In this document: in pieces, positions 26,189 through 34,528 of the stretch
Numbering within the stretch: the first letter of the stretch is position 1
How the letters are laid out: the number at the start of each line of letters is the position of its first letter
Assembly (NCBI RefSeq): GCF_003815655.1
Contig: NZ_CP033917.1
Location: forward strand, 2,604,001-2,668,000
DNA: 64,000 bases
From: Chryseobacterium sp. G0201
Lineage (GTDB): Bacteria; Bacteroidota; Bacteroidia; Flavobacteriales; Weeksellaceae
Direction of reading: 5' to 3'
Notes under the pieces: model-generated
The model's database searches: none
What the model saw: the letters and a program-made list of their open reading frames with translations, nothing else
What the model was told of the DNA's origin: nothing
Made by a program: the position numbers and the translations under genes

Positions 26189-26353
26189 AAATGTTCTTTA
26201 CTAACTTTATATTGCTATTTATTTGAGTATTAATTGATTATTTAAAATGAAAATAACCATTGTAACTGACTTCAAAGTTATAACAATATTTGTAAACCAT
26301 TCATTAGAAAATACTTGTATTAGGCATTTTAACTTGTATTTAAATGATATTTT

Positions 26354-26911
26354 TTATTGAACTCTTTTTCCCGCTTCACTCCCGTTAATTGTCTTCTCCA
26401 GTCTTGAAATTCTCGTTTTTTCCTGTTTAGCACTCATGATCCAGTGAAGCATTACTTTTTTATAAGATGGAGCCTGATTGTTGAAAAAATCCCAGGCTTT
26501 TTTGTTGGATTTAAACTGTTTTTCATACATTGGATCAAGAACAGCCAGTTCTTTTTCGTGAGAATAAATGGCAGATCTTTCTTCTTTTCTTAGTTCAAAT
26601 GCTTTTAAACCTTCAGGCTTCATTAATCCAGCTTTGGTCAGTTCTTCCACTTTTTTGATGTTGATAACACTCCAGATGCTTGTCGGTTTCCTTGGTGTAA
26701 AACGGTTGCTGTAGCTTTCTTCGTCAATAGATCTTCTCACACTATCTATCCACCCAAAACATAATGCCTGATCAACGGCTTCCGACCAGATCATAGAAGG
26801 TTTTTTAGTCCCGACTTTATAAAATCCTACCAACAGTTCTGTTTCAGTTTTATGGTTTTTCTCAAGCCATTCTCTGAAGTCGTTGGGCGTGGCAAAAAAT
26901 ATTGCTTCCAT
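26354..26911 (-). CDS. YdeI/OmpD-associated family protein
   Basis: From ATG 26911 the product is 185 residues (MEAIFFATPNDFREWLEKNH). Motifs W-S-E-A-V-D-Q-A-L-C-F-G-W-I-D, R-F-T-P-R-K-P-T-S-I-W-S and the C-terminal basic segment with R-I-S-R-L-E-K are those of the YdeI/DUF1905-neighbour family. The molecular function is not established. A longer frame to 26998 overlaps the upstream gene and lacks the family N-terminus, so the shorter start is chosen. It follows the HD-hydrolase gene by 25 bp, probably one transcript. Confidence 0.75.
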   Translation of the reverse strand: MEAIFFATPNDFREWLEKNHKTETELLVGFYKVGTKKPSMIWSEAVDQALCFGWIDSVRRSIDEESYSNRFTPRKPTSIWSVINIKKVEELTKAGLMKPEGLKAFELRKEERSAIYSHEKELAVLDPMYEKQFKSNKKAWDFFNNQAPSYKKVMLHWIMSAKQEKTRISRLEKTINGSEAGKRVQ

Positions 26912-26936
26912 TTTTATGTTTTTAATAGGTTGCTCT

Positions 26937-27470
26937 CTATTGATTATACTCCTTGATTTTCTGTTCCAATCTTTTTTCCAGATACTCATTTCCACCATGA
27001 AGTTCTTGGAGAATGATTTCGGCTTCCAGCTTATATTTTTTGATCTTTTCTTCAGACCAGTGAGCGGGTGGTGGTTGAAGATTAGTAATTCTGTCCGCCA
27101 ATTTTACAGCCCAAACTTCTTTGGGAAGCTTTTTGATACGATTCAGGCTATCCATCATTCTTTCATCTTTTTCCAGATCCGAATTTTTTGTTAAAGCTAA
27201 AACACCATCAGCAACAGGTTGACTAAATTTATTTTTAAGTTCTTCGTATGTGGTTGGAGTATCTTCCAAAACATCATGAAGTAAAGCAACCTGAATGGCA
27301 AGTTTACCATCAAAATTCTCTGATCTTTCGGAAGCTAATAAGATTTCCATAACAACATTACTCAAATGCACAACGTAAGGAAGATTAGTTCCCGGAATGG
27401 TATGGTGTTGGTCTGTATGTTTATTCGCTGCAAATTTTATAGTTTTCTGATAAATATCCTGAATGCTCAT
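26937..27470 (-). CDS. MESH1-like HD-domain (p)ppGpp hydrolase-type protein
   Basis: The 177-residue stand-alone HD protein has the metal-site pattern Y-V-V-H-L-S-N-V, A-L-L-H-D-V-L-E-D-T and V-K-L-A-D-R-I-T-N-L, as in the hydrolase half of SpoT/Rel and in small alarmone hydrolases. There is no synthetase domain. It would split (p)ppGpp, or a related nucleotide, in the cytoplasm. Substrate is inferred from the family. It is in a probable operon with the YdeI-like gene. Confidence 0.8.
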   Translation of the reverse strand: MSIQDIYQKTIKFAANKHTDQHHTIPGTNLPYVVHLSNVVMEILLASERSENFDGKLAIQVALLHDVLEDTPTTYEELKNKFSQPVADGVLALTKNSDLEKDERMMDSLNRIKKLPKEVWAVKLADRITNLQPPPAHWSEEKIKKYKLEAEIILQELHGGNEYLEKRLEQKIKEYNQ

Positions 27471-27539
27471 ATTTGGTGGTTGTTCTTTTTCTAATTATTT
27501 TATTTCGTAAAATAATTTATGATCTAATATAATCATTTT

Positions 27540-27594
27540 ATATTTTTTAGGTTTCGGGCGGGAGCAAAGCTCCCGCCCGAAACCTAAAAAATAT
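27540..27594 (-). terminator. Long perfect hairpin terminator of the TetX-like gene
   Basis: Bases 27540-27565 and 27569-27594 are perfectly complementary over 26 bp with an AAA loop. The inner half is GC-rich (GGGCGGGAGC) and the outer half is A/T, giving U-runs for both directions. The right arm directly abuts the stop codon of the gene at 27595. It separates the minus-strand monooxygenase from the HD gene. Confidence 0.85.
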
Positions 27595-28743
27595 TTAACC
27601 TCCACTAAATATCTTCATAAGATTCTCAATTGCATTTTCAGAATGCATCAACACCGTATTTTCTAAGGTCAATCTTGTGATTTCGGAAGCTCTTTCCAGC
27701 ATTTTCTCTTCATAAGATGAAATGGCAGATTGTACATCTTTAAATTCATCATTTGTCAAGCATTCAGCCAATTCATAAGCATCCTGCATTGCCATGTTGA
27801 CACCTTCTCCTGCGTAAGGAGGCATTCTGTGTGCAGCATCACCAAGAATGGTTATGTTGGGAAGAGTTTCCCATTTCTGATCAATAGGGTAGTGATATTG
27901 TGGACGGGGAATGATCGATATTTCATCACTTTCAAATAATTCCTGCCAGATTTCATCCCACGAGCCGAATTCTGTTTTAAACCAATCAGAAACCTCTTTT
28001 TTATTATTAAAATCAATTCCTGAATCCTTTACCCAATTTTCACCCACTTTACAGCCTGTATAGAAAGTTAAAGTTCCGTCTCCTTTTGTACTGAGCAATA
28101 ATGTCTGTTCGTTATCCAAAGCGAAAATTTTACCACCATTAATGAGTTTCCAAATTTTTGGTGCATTTATTTCAGCATTATAAATATTGCCCTCAACCAT
28201 TGTTACTCCGGAATAAATAGGTTGAATATCTGTAATATAATGACGGATTTTAGAATTTGCTCCATCTGCAGCAATCACGATATCTGCATCATAAGATGTA
28301 CTGTTTTTGAAATGTAATAACCAGCCTTCCTCATATTTTTCCATTGAAATAAAATGACTGTCCCAAACCACCGTATCAGGTTGTAAAGATCCTAATAATA
28401 TTTTACGGAGTGGAGCTCTGTCAATTTCAGGTCGGTCTTCGGAATGAGAATTTTCTTCAGAATGTTCGTCTAAATAAATATTCAGATTTTTATCTAATAC
28501 TTTTAATTTTCCGGCATCAGGGCGAAAATTTGTTTTAAAATCATCCATTAATCCTGCTCTTTGAAGGGCTTCCAGACCGGATCCTTCATGCAGATCCAAA
28601 GTAGCTCCCTGTACACGAACCTCTTTGTTGAGATCTCTTTCATACACTTTTACATCAGCATTTTTTAACTGTAAAAGTCTGGCTAAAGTCAATCCTCCGG
28701 GACCACCGCCAACAATGGCTATTTTTTTATCTTGTATTATCAT
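27595..28743 (-). CDS. TetX-family FAD-dependent monooxygenase
   Basis: From ATG 28743 the product is 382 residues. It has an N-terminal GGGPGG dinucleotide-binding motif (12-17), then V-Y-E-R-D-x-N-K-E-V-R-V-Q-G-A-T-L-D-L-H-E-G-S-G, very like TetX, P-E-I-D-R-A-P-L-R-K-I-L-L, and the FAD-binding GDAAHRMPPYAGEGVN motif. TetX enzymes hydroxylate tetracyclines using NADPH, FAD and O2. Several flavobacterial homologues are chromosomal and some act poorly on the drug, so resistance cannot be read from sequence alone. The AraC-type regulator gene ends 23 bp upstream and is probably co-transcribed. The in-frame ATG at 28764 lies closer to the AraC gene and lacks family support. Confidence 0.85.
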   Translation of the reverse strand: MIIQDKKIAIVGGGPGGLTLARLLQLKNADVKVYERDLNKEVRVQGATLDLHEGSGLEALQRAGLMDDFKTNFRPDAGKLKVLDKNLNIYLDEHSEENSHSEDRPEIDRAPLRKILLGSLQPDTVVWDSHFISMEKYEEGWLLHFKNSTSYDADIVIAADGANSKIRHYITDIQPIYSGVTMVEGNIYNAEINAPKIWKLINGGKIFALDNEQTLLLSTKGDGTLTFYTGCKVGENWVKDSGIDFNNKKEVSDWFKTEFGSWDEIWQELFESDEISIIPRPQYHYPIDQKWETLPNITILGDAAHRMPPYAGEGVNMAMQDAYELAECLTNDEFKDVQSAISSYEEKMLERASEITRLTLENTVLMHSENAIENLMKIFSGG

Positions 28744-28766
28744 AACGTTTAAATTATGATGCAAAA

Positions 28767-29519
28767 TTACTTTTCAGGAAGAATTGAAAATTGTATAAAT
28801 CGGTCGTTTTTATTTTGATTGAGTTCTTTCGGAAGAAATCCGGAAAGTTTTTTAATCTCTTTAATGAAATGAGATTGATCGCTGAAATTCTGTTCAGGAA
28901 ATAATTTCCCCTCTTTAATATGTTGAAAAGAAGCTCTAAAACGGAGAATTCCACAATATGATTTTAATGAAATACCAAATTGCTGGTTAAAATAACGGTT
29001 GATCTGTCGTTCGCTCCAGATTACTTTTTCGGAAAGTTCTTTTACGGTTAATGAGCCTTTCTCAGAATAGATCAAATTAAACAGTTTAAGTTTTCTTTCA
29101 TCAATTTTTTGATGATAAAGTTCGTGCTGTATATTTTCGGATGCTTTTTGACAAAATTTTTCAAAATCATTTAAGTCATTGTCTGAAAAACTCCAGAAAT
29201 TAAGAGGTAAACTTTTGGCATTATTTAATAATTCAGAAACGGAAGTATGAAGAATGTATTCTGCTGCCAATAAATTAAAACTTACAGCGAACATTTTAGT
29301 TTTTTCAGCAATTACAATTTGTTCGGGATGCGTACAGATGCCCAATAACACAATGTGAAAAGGTTCTTGTAAGGACTGAGAAAAGATCAGATCGATCCTT
29401 CCGTCGGGTAGAAGAATAACTTCCTTATTTTCCGACGGATTATCCAGCATCCAGAAACTTTCAACAAAGTCTTGAAGCGATGCATCCGGTTGGCTGGATT
29501 GATAAATTAAACTGCTCAT
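28767..29519 (-). CDS. AraC-family transcriptional regulator
   Basis: The 250-residue protein has an N-terminal cupin-like sensing region (about 1-140; LLPDGRIDLIFS, as in DUF6597 regulators) and a C-terminal double helix-turn-helix (about 150-240; L-T-V-K-E-L-S-E-K-V-I-W-S-E-R-Q-I-N-R-Y-F, then D-Q-S-H-F-I-K-E-I-K-K-L-S-G-F-L-P). It likely controls its own transcript including the TetX-like gene. A TAAATTTG -7 match on the minus strand at 29525-29532 lies only 6 bp before the ATG, so the message may have little or no leader. Confidence 0.85.
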   Translation of the reverse strand: MSSLIYQSSQPDASLQDFVESFWMLDNPSENKEVILLPDGRIDLIFSQSLQEPFHIVLLGICTHPEQIVIAEKTKMFAVSFNLLAAEYILHTSVSELLNNAKSLPLNFWSFSDNDLNDFEKFCQKASENIQHELYHQKIDERKLKLFNLIYSEKGSLTVKELSEKVIWSERQINRYFNQQFGISLKSYCGILRFRASFQHIKEGKLFPEQNFSDQSHFIKEIKKLSGFLPKELNQNKNDRFIQFSILPEK

Positions 29520-29529
29520 TAAAGCAAAT

Positions 29530-29997
29530 TTACTTAAAAACTAAAATAGTATAAGGCTCGTTCTTTTGTCCTGCCGGTGGGAAAATAAACCTAATGTGAA
29601 GTTTATTTTTAAAATAATCAACAAAGGTTTCTCCACCGGGAATTTTTCCGGTTTCGGTTTTTTTGTAGCCTAAATCGATTATTGTTTTTAAGTATTGATC
29701 ATACTCGCTTTTATTTTTAAACTGAAACTCAACCCGGTCTGCCGATTTTTCATTTGTATATTCAAATTTTCCGATCTTGTATTGAAAATCCGGACTGTCA
29801 TATTCATATAAATTGAATTCTGAGCTTTCAGTTTTGTCGTAATAAGAATATTTCAGTTTTTTAATTTCAACTTTAAATGAGGTCATATCCATTTTGTTGA
29901 ATTTTTCGAGCTGATCTAATGAAAAAGCCTGTCCAAATCCCTGAAAATGCAGAACTAAGATTAATATAAGTGTTGAGACTATTTTAAAATGATTCAT
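29530..29997 (-). CDS. Secreted protein of unknown function
   Basis: The 155-residue product has a Sec signal peptide (cleavage after G-F-G, before Q-A-F). The mature part is rich in Tyr, Lys and Asp with alternating beta strands, and no family is recognised. It lies 26 bp downstream of the S41 peptidase gene on the same strand, so it may be co-expressed. Confidence 0.55.
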   Translation of the reverse strand: MNHFKIVSTLILILVLHFQGFGQAFSLDQLEKFNKMDMTSFKVEIKKLKYSYYDKTESSEFNLYEYDSPDFQYKIGKFEYTNEKSADRVEFQFKNKSEYDQYLKTIIDLGYKKTETGKIPGGETFVDYFKNKLHIRFIFPPAGQKNEPYTILVFK

Positions 29998-30023
29998 GTG
30001 AAATTAATATTTTAGAATTTGAG

Positions 30024-30989
30024 TTATAAAGATTTTATTTTGGTGATATAATCATTTAATTGATCACTTTTTACTTCAATATCAGCAGGAATTCCTCTTC
30101 CAATTTCTTTGTACGGATATTTTGTCCGGTCAATTAAAGTTCCTGTCGTAATCACTAAAAAGGCATTGTCCGGCAATTTGAACTCCGAATTATCTGAAGT
30201 TAATCCTTGCGTATTACAGCCTACAATTTTTACATTTTTCTGTCCTTTGAAGCTAGCCACAACAAATTCTCCTGAACTTGCGGTTTTCTTATTGGTTAAA
30301 ATATAAATAGGCTTATTTTTATTTTTGATCTTGATGTCCGAAATAGGAATGACTCCTATTTTTTGTTTCCCGAAATAAATACCATCATTTTTACTCATAA
30401 AAAAACTTATCGCCCCTGAATTATCCATAGATCCTGATGCATTATTGGTATCTAAAAAAGGACGTGTCGATTTTAACATGGGAGAAAACATTCCGCCTTC
30501 ATTATCCCTAAGATCAATGATCCAAAGCTTTGGGTTAGCTTGATCTAATTTTTTTACTTTATCAAAAAATGTCTGTACATATTCATTCCAGTCATCCTGA
30601 TTCATATTTCCGATGGCGGGTACCGTGATATAAGCCATGTTATGATCGATCAGACTGTCTTTTGGATAAGGAAATTCTATACCAACATCTTTAAATCTTT
30701 TTAAATAAGCTTCAATGACTTCAGGTTCATAGAATTTTGAATGATGATCGCCTAATTTTCCAAGAATATCCCTAATGATAGGGTAGGTTTCTCTAATGGT
30801 TTTCTTTTCGTTAGCTTGTTTGAGATACGTTTCTTTTATTGCTGTCCAATCAATACTCTTTTTATTAACGGAATTCTGCTCCATTAGCTGAATGGCTTTT
30901 TCAACATAAGAGGTGGGAGTTTCCTGTGAATATATTTTGCCTGTAAAAAGGAACAAGCTAAAGAGGGTGAAGAGAAGAATTCTTTTCAT
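30024..30989 (-). CDS. S41 family (tail-specific protease-like) peptidase
   Basis: The 321-residue product has a signal peptide (about 1-21). The C-terminal half matches the S41 peptidase fold: W-I-I-D-L-R-D-N-E-G-G strand and the catalytic-serine region N-K-K-T-A-S-S-G-E-F-V, followed by Lys in F-K-G-Q-K. There is no PDZ domain, so substrate selection differs from CtpA-type proteases. It is presumably periplasmic or lipid-free extracellular. Confidence 0.8.
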   Translation of the reverse strand: MKRILLFTLFSLFLFTGKIYSQETPTSYVEKAIQLMEQNSVNKKSIDWTAIKETYLKQANEKKTIRETYPIIRDILGKLGDHHSKFYEPEVIEAYLKRFKDVGIEFPYPKDSLIDHNMAYITVPAIGNMNQDDWNEYVQTFFDKVKKLDQANPKLWIIDLRDNEGGMFSPMLKSTRPFLDTNNASGSMDNSGAISFFMSKNDGIYFGKQKIGVIPISDIKIKNKNKPIYILTNKKTASSGEFVVASFKGQKNVKIVGCNTQGLTSDNSEFKLPDNAFLVITTGTLIDRTKYPYKEIGRGIPADIEVKSDQLNDYITKIKSL

Positions 30990-31040
30990 AGGTATTGATT
31001 AGTTTTAATGAATCGAAGATACTTATAATATTTGTTTCAT

Positions 31041-31706
31041 TTATTCTTCAATTCCGTAGATTAATATTTTGTGAATATCCGGAATTTGAAGATTTTCTAA
31101 TTCATTAATTTTAATCAGTTGCAGTGCGAAATTATTGAGTTCAGTTTTAGCATTTTCAACAGCAATTCTAAGTAAGTCTTTATCAATTTCAATTCTGTCT
31201 TCCAAAATAGGTGGTGCAAAATTTTCCTGAATTTCAGAATTTAAAAAATCAAAAATGATTTTATTTTCGGATTTTTCAATTTTTGGAGAAGGATGTCCCA
31301 TATAAAAGAAGCTGTAATCTTCATCAAATAAATCTTCCCATGCTTCAATATCTCCTAGTTTTCCGCAGCATTGTGGGAAATATTTGTTCTCATCATCTAT
31401 TTTTAAAATATAGCCACCATAAAACGAAGTGTAAAGTTGATAGATTTCTTCTTCTTTATTAATCTGTGAATCTATTTCTTTTTTTGCTATTTTTAGTAAG
31501 TCTGCATCTGAAATTTCATTTACTCTATAAAATGAAGAGGCTTTTGAATAAGATTTTAAAAGTTCAGAAAGGCCAGCTTTTATATTTGTTGAAATATGAT
31601 AATTTTCCCATTCATCTGGAAATTCCCAATAAGGACCTGAAGGAGGCGTCGGAACGTCCTGATCGTAATTTGTGATTTCTATAACGGGGATTAATTCTAT
31701 TTTCAT
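31041..31706 (-). CDS. Hypothetical protein (Bacteroidota toxin-immunity-neighbourhood type)
   Basis: From ATG 31706 the product is 221 residues (MKIELIPVIEI, then a P-T-P-P-S-G-P-Y-W-E-F-P block, and F-F/Y-G-G-Y-I-L with FPQCCG). I associate this family with variable loci of Bacteroidota, where it may act in immunity, but no function is established. It starts 1 bp after the stop of 31708, so translation is coupled. The upstream extension to 31733 overlaps that gene and is not preferred. Confidence 0.5.
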   Translation of the reverse strand: MKIELIPVIEITNYDQDVPTPPSGPYWEFPDEWENYHISTNIKAGLSELLKSYSKASSFYRVNEISDADLLKIAKKEIDSQINKEEEIYQLYTSFYGGYILKIDDENKYFPQCCGKLGDIEAWEDLFDEDYSFFYMGHPSPKIEKSENKIIFDFLNSEIQENFAPPILEDRIEIDKDLLRIAVENAKTELNNFALQLIKINELENLQIPDIHKILIYGIEE

Positions 31707-31707
31707 A

Positions 31708-32184
31708 TTAATAAAATCTTCTGCTTTTGCCATCTAGTAAGTTTTCTAACATCAAAATCTGCTCTTGATTAAGATTTTCCAAGGTTATCTTTTTATGTCT
31801 GTTCATAAGATATTCTGGATAATAAACCAGTTCAACACTATTGTTATCAATTTTATATTCTCTTAAAAGGGTAGGTTTTCGTGTGTTTTTTCTATTTTTA
31901 TTTGAGAACAAAAGATTGGTAGTTTTAAGAGGTATAAAGTGGAAGCTTGTAGAAAATAGAAAAATTGAATTTTCATTGATCAAAAGATTAAATGAGCACC
32001 ACTCAAAATTTTTTTTATTTCCTTGGTCTGTAAAAATTGTTCCGCTTATATTTTTTAATTCTATTGAATTTGTTTGTTTACAATTTTTAAGAATTTTCTT
32101 TTTTTCAATGAAATAATAAACGCTCTTACCAATAGCAAATAAAAAGAAGACAATAATGAAATAGGGAAATATATTATCTGGCAT
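31708..32184 (-). CDS. Single-pass membrane protein, unknown function
   Basis: The 158-residue protein has one N-terminal membrane helix (about 7-27) and a basic cytoplasmic or periplasmic domain of beta character. The start overlaps the end of the gene at 32174 by 11 bp, and its stop lies 1 bp before the next ATG, so three genes form one translationally coupled unit. No family is recognised. Confidence 0.5.
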   Translation of the reverse strand: MPDNIFPYFIIVFFLFAIGKSVYYFIEKKKILKNCKQTNSIELKNISGTIFTDQGNKKNFEWCSFNLLINENSIFLFSTSFHFIPLKTTNLLFSNKNRKNTRKPTLLREYKIDNNSVELVYYPEYLMNRHKKITLENLNQEQILMLENLLDGKSRRFY

Positions 32185-32785
32185 TTTTTAATTTATCATT
32201 TAAAATTTTATGGTCGTTGTCTAGATTGGTTAAAAATTCTTCAGGATTTTTCAAAAAACTATAACTGTTTGAAAGTTTGGCCAATTTATAAACTTCTTTT
32301 TGTGTTGGAATGACAAGATTTCCTTGAAGATCCATTAAGAGACAATCATATTTTTTCGCAATTTCAATAAAATTATTTAAAAAAATCAAATCATCTTCTC
32401 TTAAATCTGCCCGAAAATGAAGTTTTTTTATTTTTCCATTTTCTTTATTTAATATTAATGATGCATCATGATCTATTGCTGTATCAATGGTTCTCTTATA
32501 ATGTTTCCAGTAATAATAATCAGATCTACTTTCTAATGGTTTTCTGGGAAATAATTTATTGATGTAATAAATTATCTCTGTTGGAAAAATCTCTGTAACA
32601 TCCCAAAAATTTATAGTTAAAGCATCTATAAAAAAATCAGTAGAATCCAATAAATTATCTTCTTCAAGGTAGTAATGATTTATTCTTTCTTGAAGATTGA
32701 TATTTAATTTATTAGGAATAAATCCGAACTCATTAATAACTCCTTTTCGTGGAATTAGATTTAGTCGAAACTGATAAATAGCCAT
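32174..32785 (-). CDS. Hypothetical protein of the MAIYQF-type Bacteroidota family
   Basis: The 203-residue soluble protein starts MAIYQFRLNLIPRKG and has the later segment L-H-F-R-A-D-L-R-E-D-D-L-x-F-L with L-M-D-x-Q-G-N-L. Proteins with the same layout are widespread in flavobacteria and often sit near variable toxin loci (recollection). Function is unknown. It is the first gene of the three-gene set and lies 22 bp upstream of nothing on its own strand except the kinase stop at 32808. Confidence 0.5.
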   Translation of the reverse strand: MAIYQFRLNLIPRKGVINEFGFIPNKLNINLQERINHYYLEEDNLLDSTDFFIDALTINFWDVTEIFPTEIIYYINKLFPRKPLESRSDYYYWKHYKRTIDTAIDHDASLILNKENGKIKKLHFRADLREDDLIFLNNFIEIAKKYDCLLMDLQGNLVIPTQKEVYKLAKLSNSYSFLKNPEEFLTNLDNDHKILNDKLKNAR

Positions 32786-32807
32786 TTATCAAATGTAAAA
32801 AAATATT

Positions 32808-34523
32808 TTAAGCCAACGGCAACTTAAAATAAAAAGTACTTCCCTGATTCAGCGAGCTGTTTACGCCAATTTCGCCATTTTGTTTTTCAATGAAATTTTT
32901 GGAAATCGCCAAGCCTAAACCTGTTCCGTTTTGATGTTCTCCGGGAACCTGAAAATAACGGTCAAAGATCTGACGGTGGTATTTTTCATCAATTCCGCTT
33001 CCTGTATCTGTGATGCTGAATGTTACAAATGAATCTGATTTCTCAACTAAAATCTGAATATTTTCATCCTGAAAAGAATGTTTAATGGCATTGCTCAGGA
33101 AATTATTCATTACCCAAACCGTTTTATCAAAATCGGCAGAAACGAAATCATTTTCTTCTAAATTATTCTGAAGATTAATAGAAATATTTTTCTGTTCAGC
33201 CAGTTTTTCCACATTTTTTATGGCAGTCTGAACAATATTTTTGGGCGAACAATTTTCAATATGTAATCTGATATTTCCTGTTTCCACCTGAGATAAATTA
33301 AGCAGTTCTCCTGTAATATCCAATAAACGTTGTCCGTCTTCATTGATGCTTTTCAACAACTCTTTTTGTTGCTCATTCAATTCACCGAATTTTTGATTTC
33401 CTAATAATTGAACACCCATTTTTATGGCTGAAATTGGAGTTTTCAGTTCATGAGAAATGGTGGCGATAAAATTAGTTTTAGCAAAATCAAGTTCTTTAAA
33501 AGGCGTGATATTTCGTAATAAAATTACTTTTCCAATGTATTTTTTCTCTTTTTCGCCGGTTTTTACAATGTTGATAGGAACAATTTCCTGTTCGAAATAA
33601 TTCTCTTTATTGTCGGTAACAATTTTGATAGGTTCTTTTACAGGATGATCGATATTTTTTAAGAGTTCTCTTACCAAATCATTGTTGATCGCCACTTCAT
33701 GAGCGGTTTTTCCGATAATTTCTTCTTTCCTGAGATTGGTGATTTTTAAAGCTTCATCATTAATCATGTAGATAAAATGATTCTCATCCAAACCGATCAC
33801 GGCATCGTGCATATTGTTGACTAACGTTTCAATCCTTTTTTTATCCATCAATTGCGTAGAAAGCGTGCTGCTTTCATATTCCTGCAGTTTTTCAGCCATG
33901 ATGTTGAAAGAATTGGCTAGATCGTTAAATTCTTCACTTCCTTTGAAATGAACTCTTTCATTATAATTTTTATTCGCAATTTGTTTAATACTGAAAGTCA
34001 GCTGGTTGATAGGTTCTGCAATAGTTTGGGGTAAATTAAACAACAAAATAAAAGCAATCAGAAAACAAACGGTTCCAATACTCACGATCCAAAAAGTAGC
34101 ATTTTCGGCTGTAATAATGGCGATATCACTTTTACGTTCAATACCTTTCATGTTCAGTGACATGATTTTAGCCAAATCTTCGCGAATGAGTTTTTCTTTT
34201 TCGTTGGTGGGTTGTTTTAAATAGCTGCTGAAGTGCAAATTTAGGTTTTGCGTTGCTTCTTTTTCACCAAATTCAGTGAGGTTTTTTTCCTGTAAAATAT
34301 TGTTTTTTTGAAAATCCTTGATCGCAATTGCGCTGTCTGTACTTATTTTATCCAAAGCCAGCAACATGTTTTTAGAAAACTCCAAACTGTTGTAATTGGC
34401 GGTAAGAATTTTCTCGGTATCAGATTTTAATTTGTTGATGTACACAGAGCCGATCACCGAAAGTAAAACGATCAGTAAGAATAAAAGACCTACACCGAGG
34501 GTGAGTTTTGTTTTAATTTTCAT
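32808..34523 (-). CDS. Sensor histidine kinase of the kdp system
   Basis: The 571-residue kinase has two membrane helices (about 7-27 and 145-167) enclosing a four-helix-bundle sensor, a HAMP domain (about 168-220), a PAS domain (about 230-340), a HisKA domain with the phospho-accepting His358 in S-H-E-L-K-T-P, and an HATPase domain (N-box N-N-F-L-S-N-A-I-K-H, G-boxes D-T-G-S-G-I-D and G-T-G-L-G-L). It is the last gene after the KdpD-like protein (5-bp gap). In this lineage the sensor and kinase halves of KdpD are separate proteins. Its cognate regulator is probably the NtrC-type protein at 43415. Confidence 0.85.
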   Translation of the reverse strand: MKIKTKLTLGVGLLFLLIVLLSVIGSVYINKLKSDTEKILTANYNSLEFSKNMLLALDKISTDSAIAIKDFQKNNILQEKNLTEFGEKEATQNLNLHFSSYLKQPTNEKEKLIREDLAKIMSLNMKGIERKSDIAIITAENATFWIVSIGTVCFLIAFILLFNLPQTIAEPINQLTFSIKQIANKNYNERVHFKGSEEFNDLANSFNIMAEKLQEYESSTLSTQLMDKKRIETLVNNMHDAVIGLDENHFIYMINDEALKITNLRKEEIIGKTAHEVAINNDLVRELLKNIDHPVKEPIKIVTDNKENYFEQEIVPINIVKTGEKEKKYIGKVILLRNITPFKELDFAKTNFIATISHELKTPISAIKMGVQLLGNQKFGELNEQQKELLKSINEDGQRLLDITGELLNLSQVETGNIRLHIENCSPKNIVQTAIKNVEKLAEQKNISINLQNNLEENDFVSADFDKTVWVMNNFLSNAIKHSFQDENIQILVEKSDSFVTFSITDTGSGIDEKYHRQIFDRYFQVPGEHQNGTGLGLAISKNFIEKQNGEIGVNSSLNQGSTFYFKLPLA

Positions 34524-34528
34524 TGTGT

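Noticed and set aside
27595..28743. Acquired, mobile tet(X) resistance gene
   Set aside because: No insertion sequence, integrase or repeat flanks it, and codon use looks like its neighbours; an ancestral homologue is more likely.
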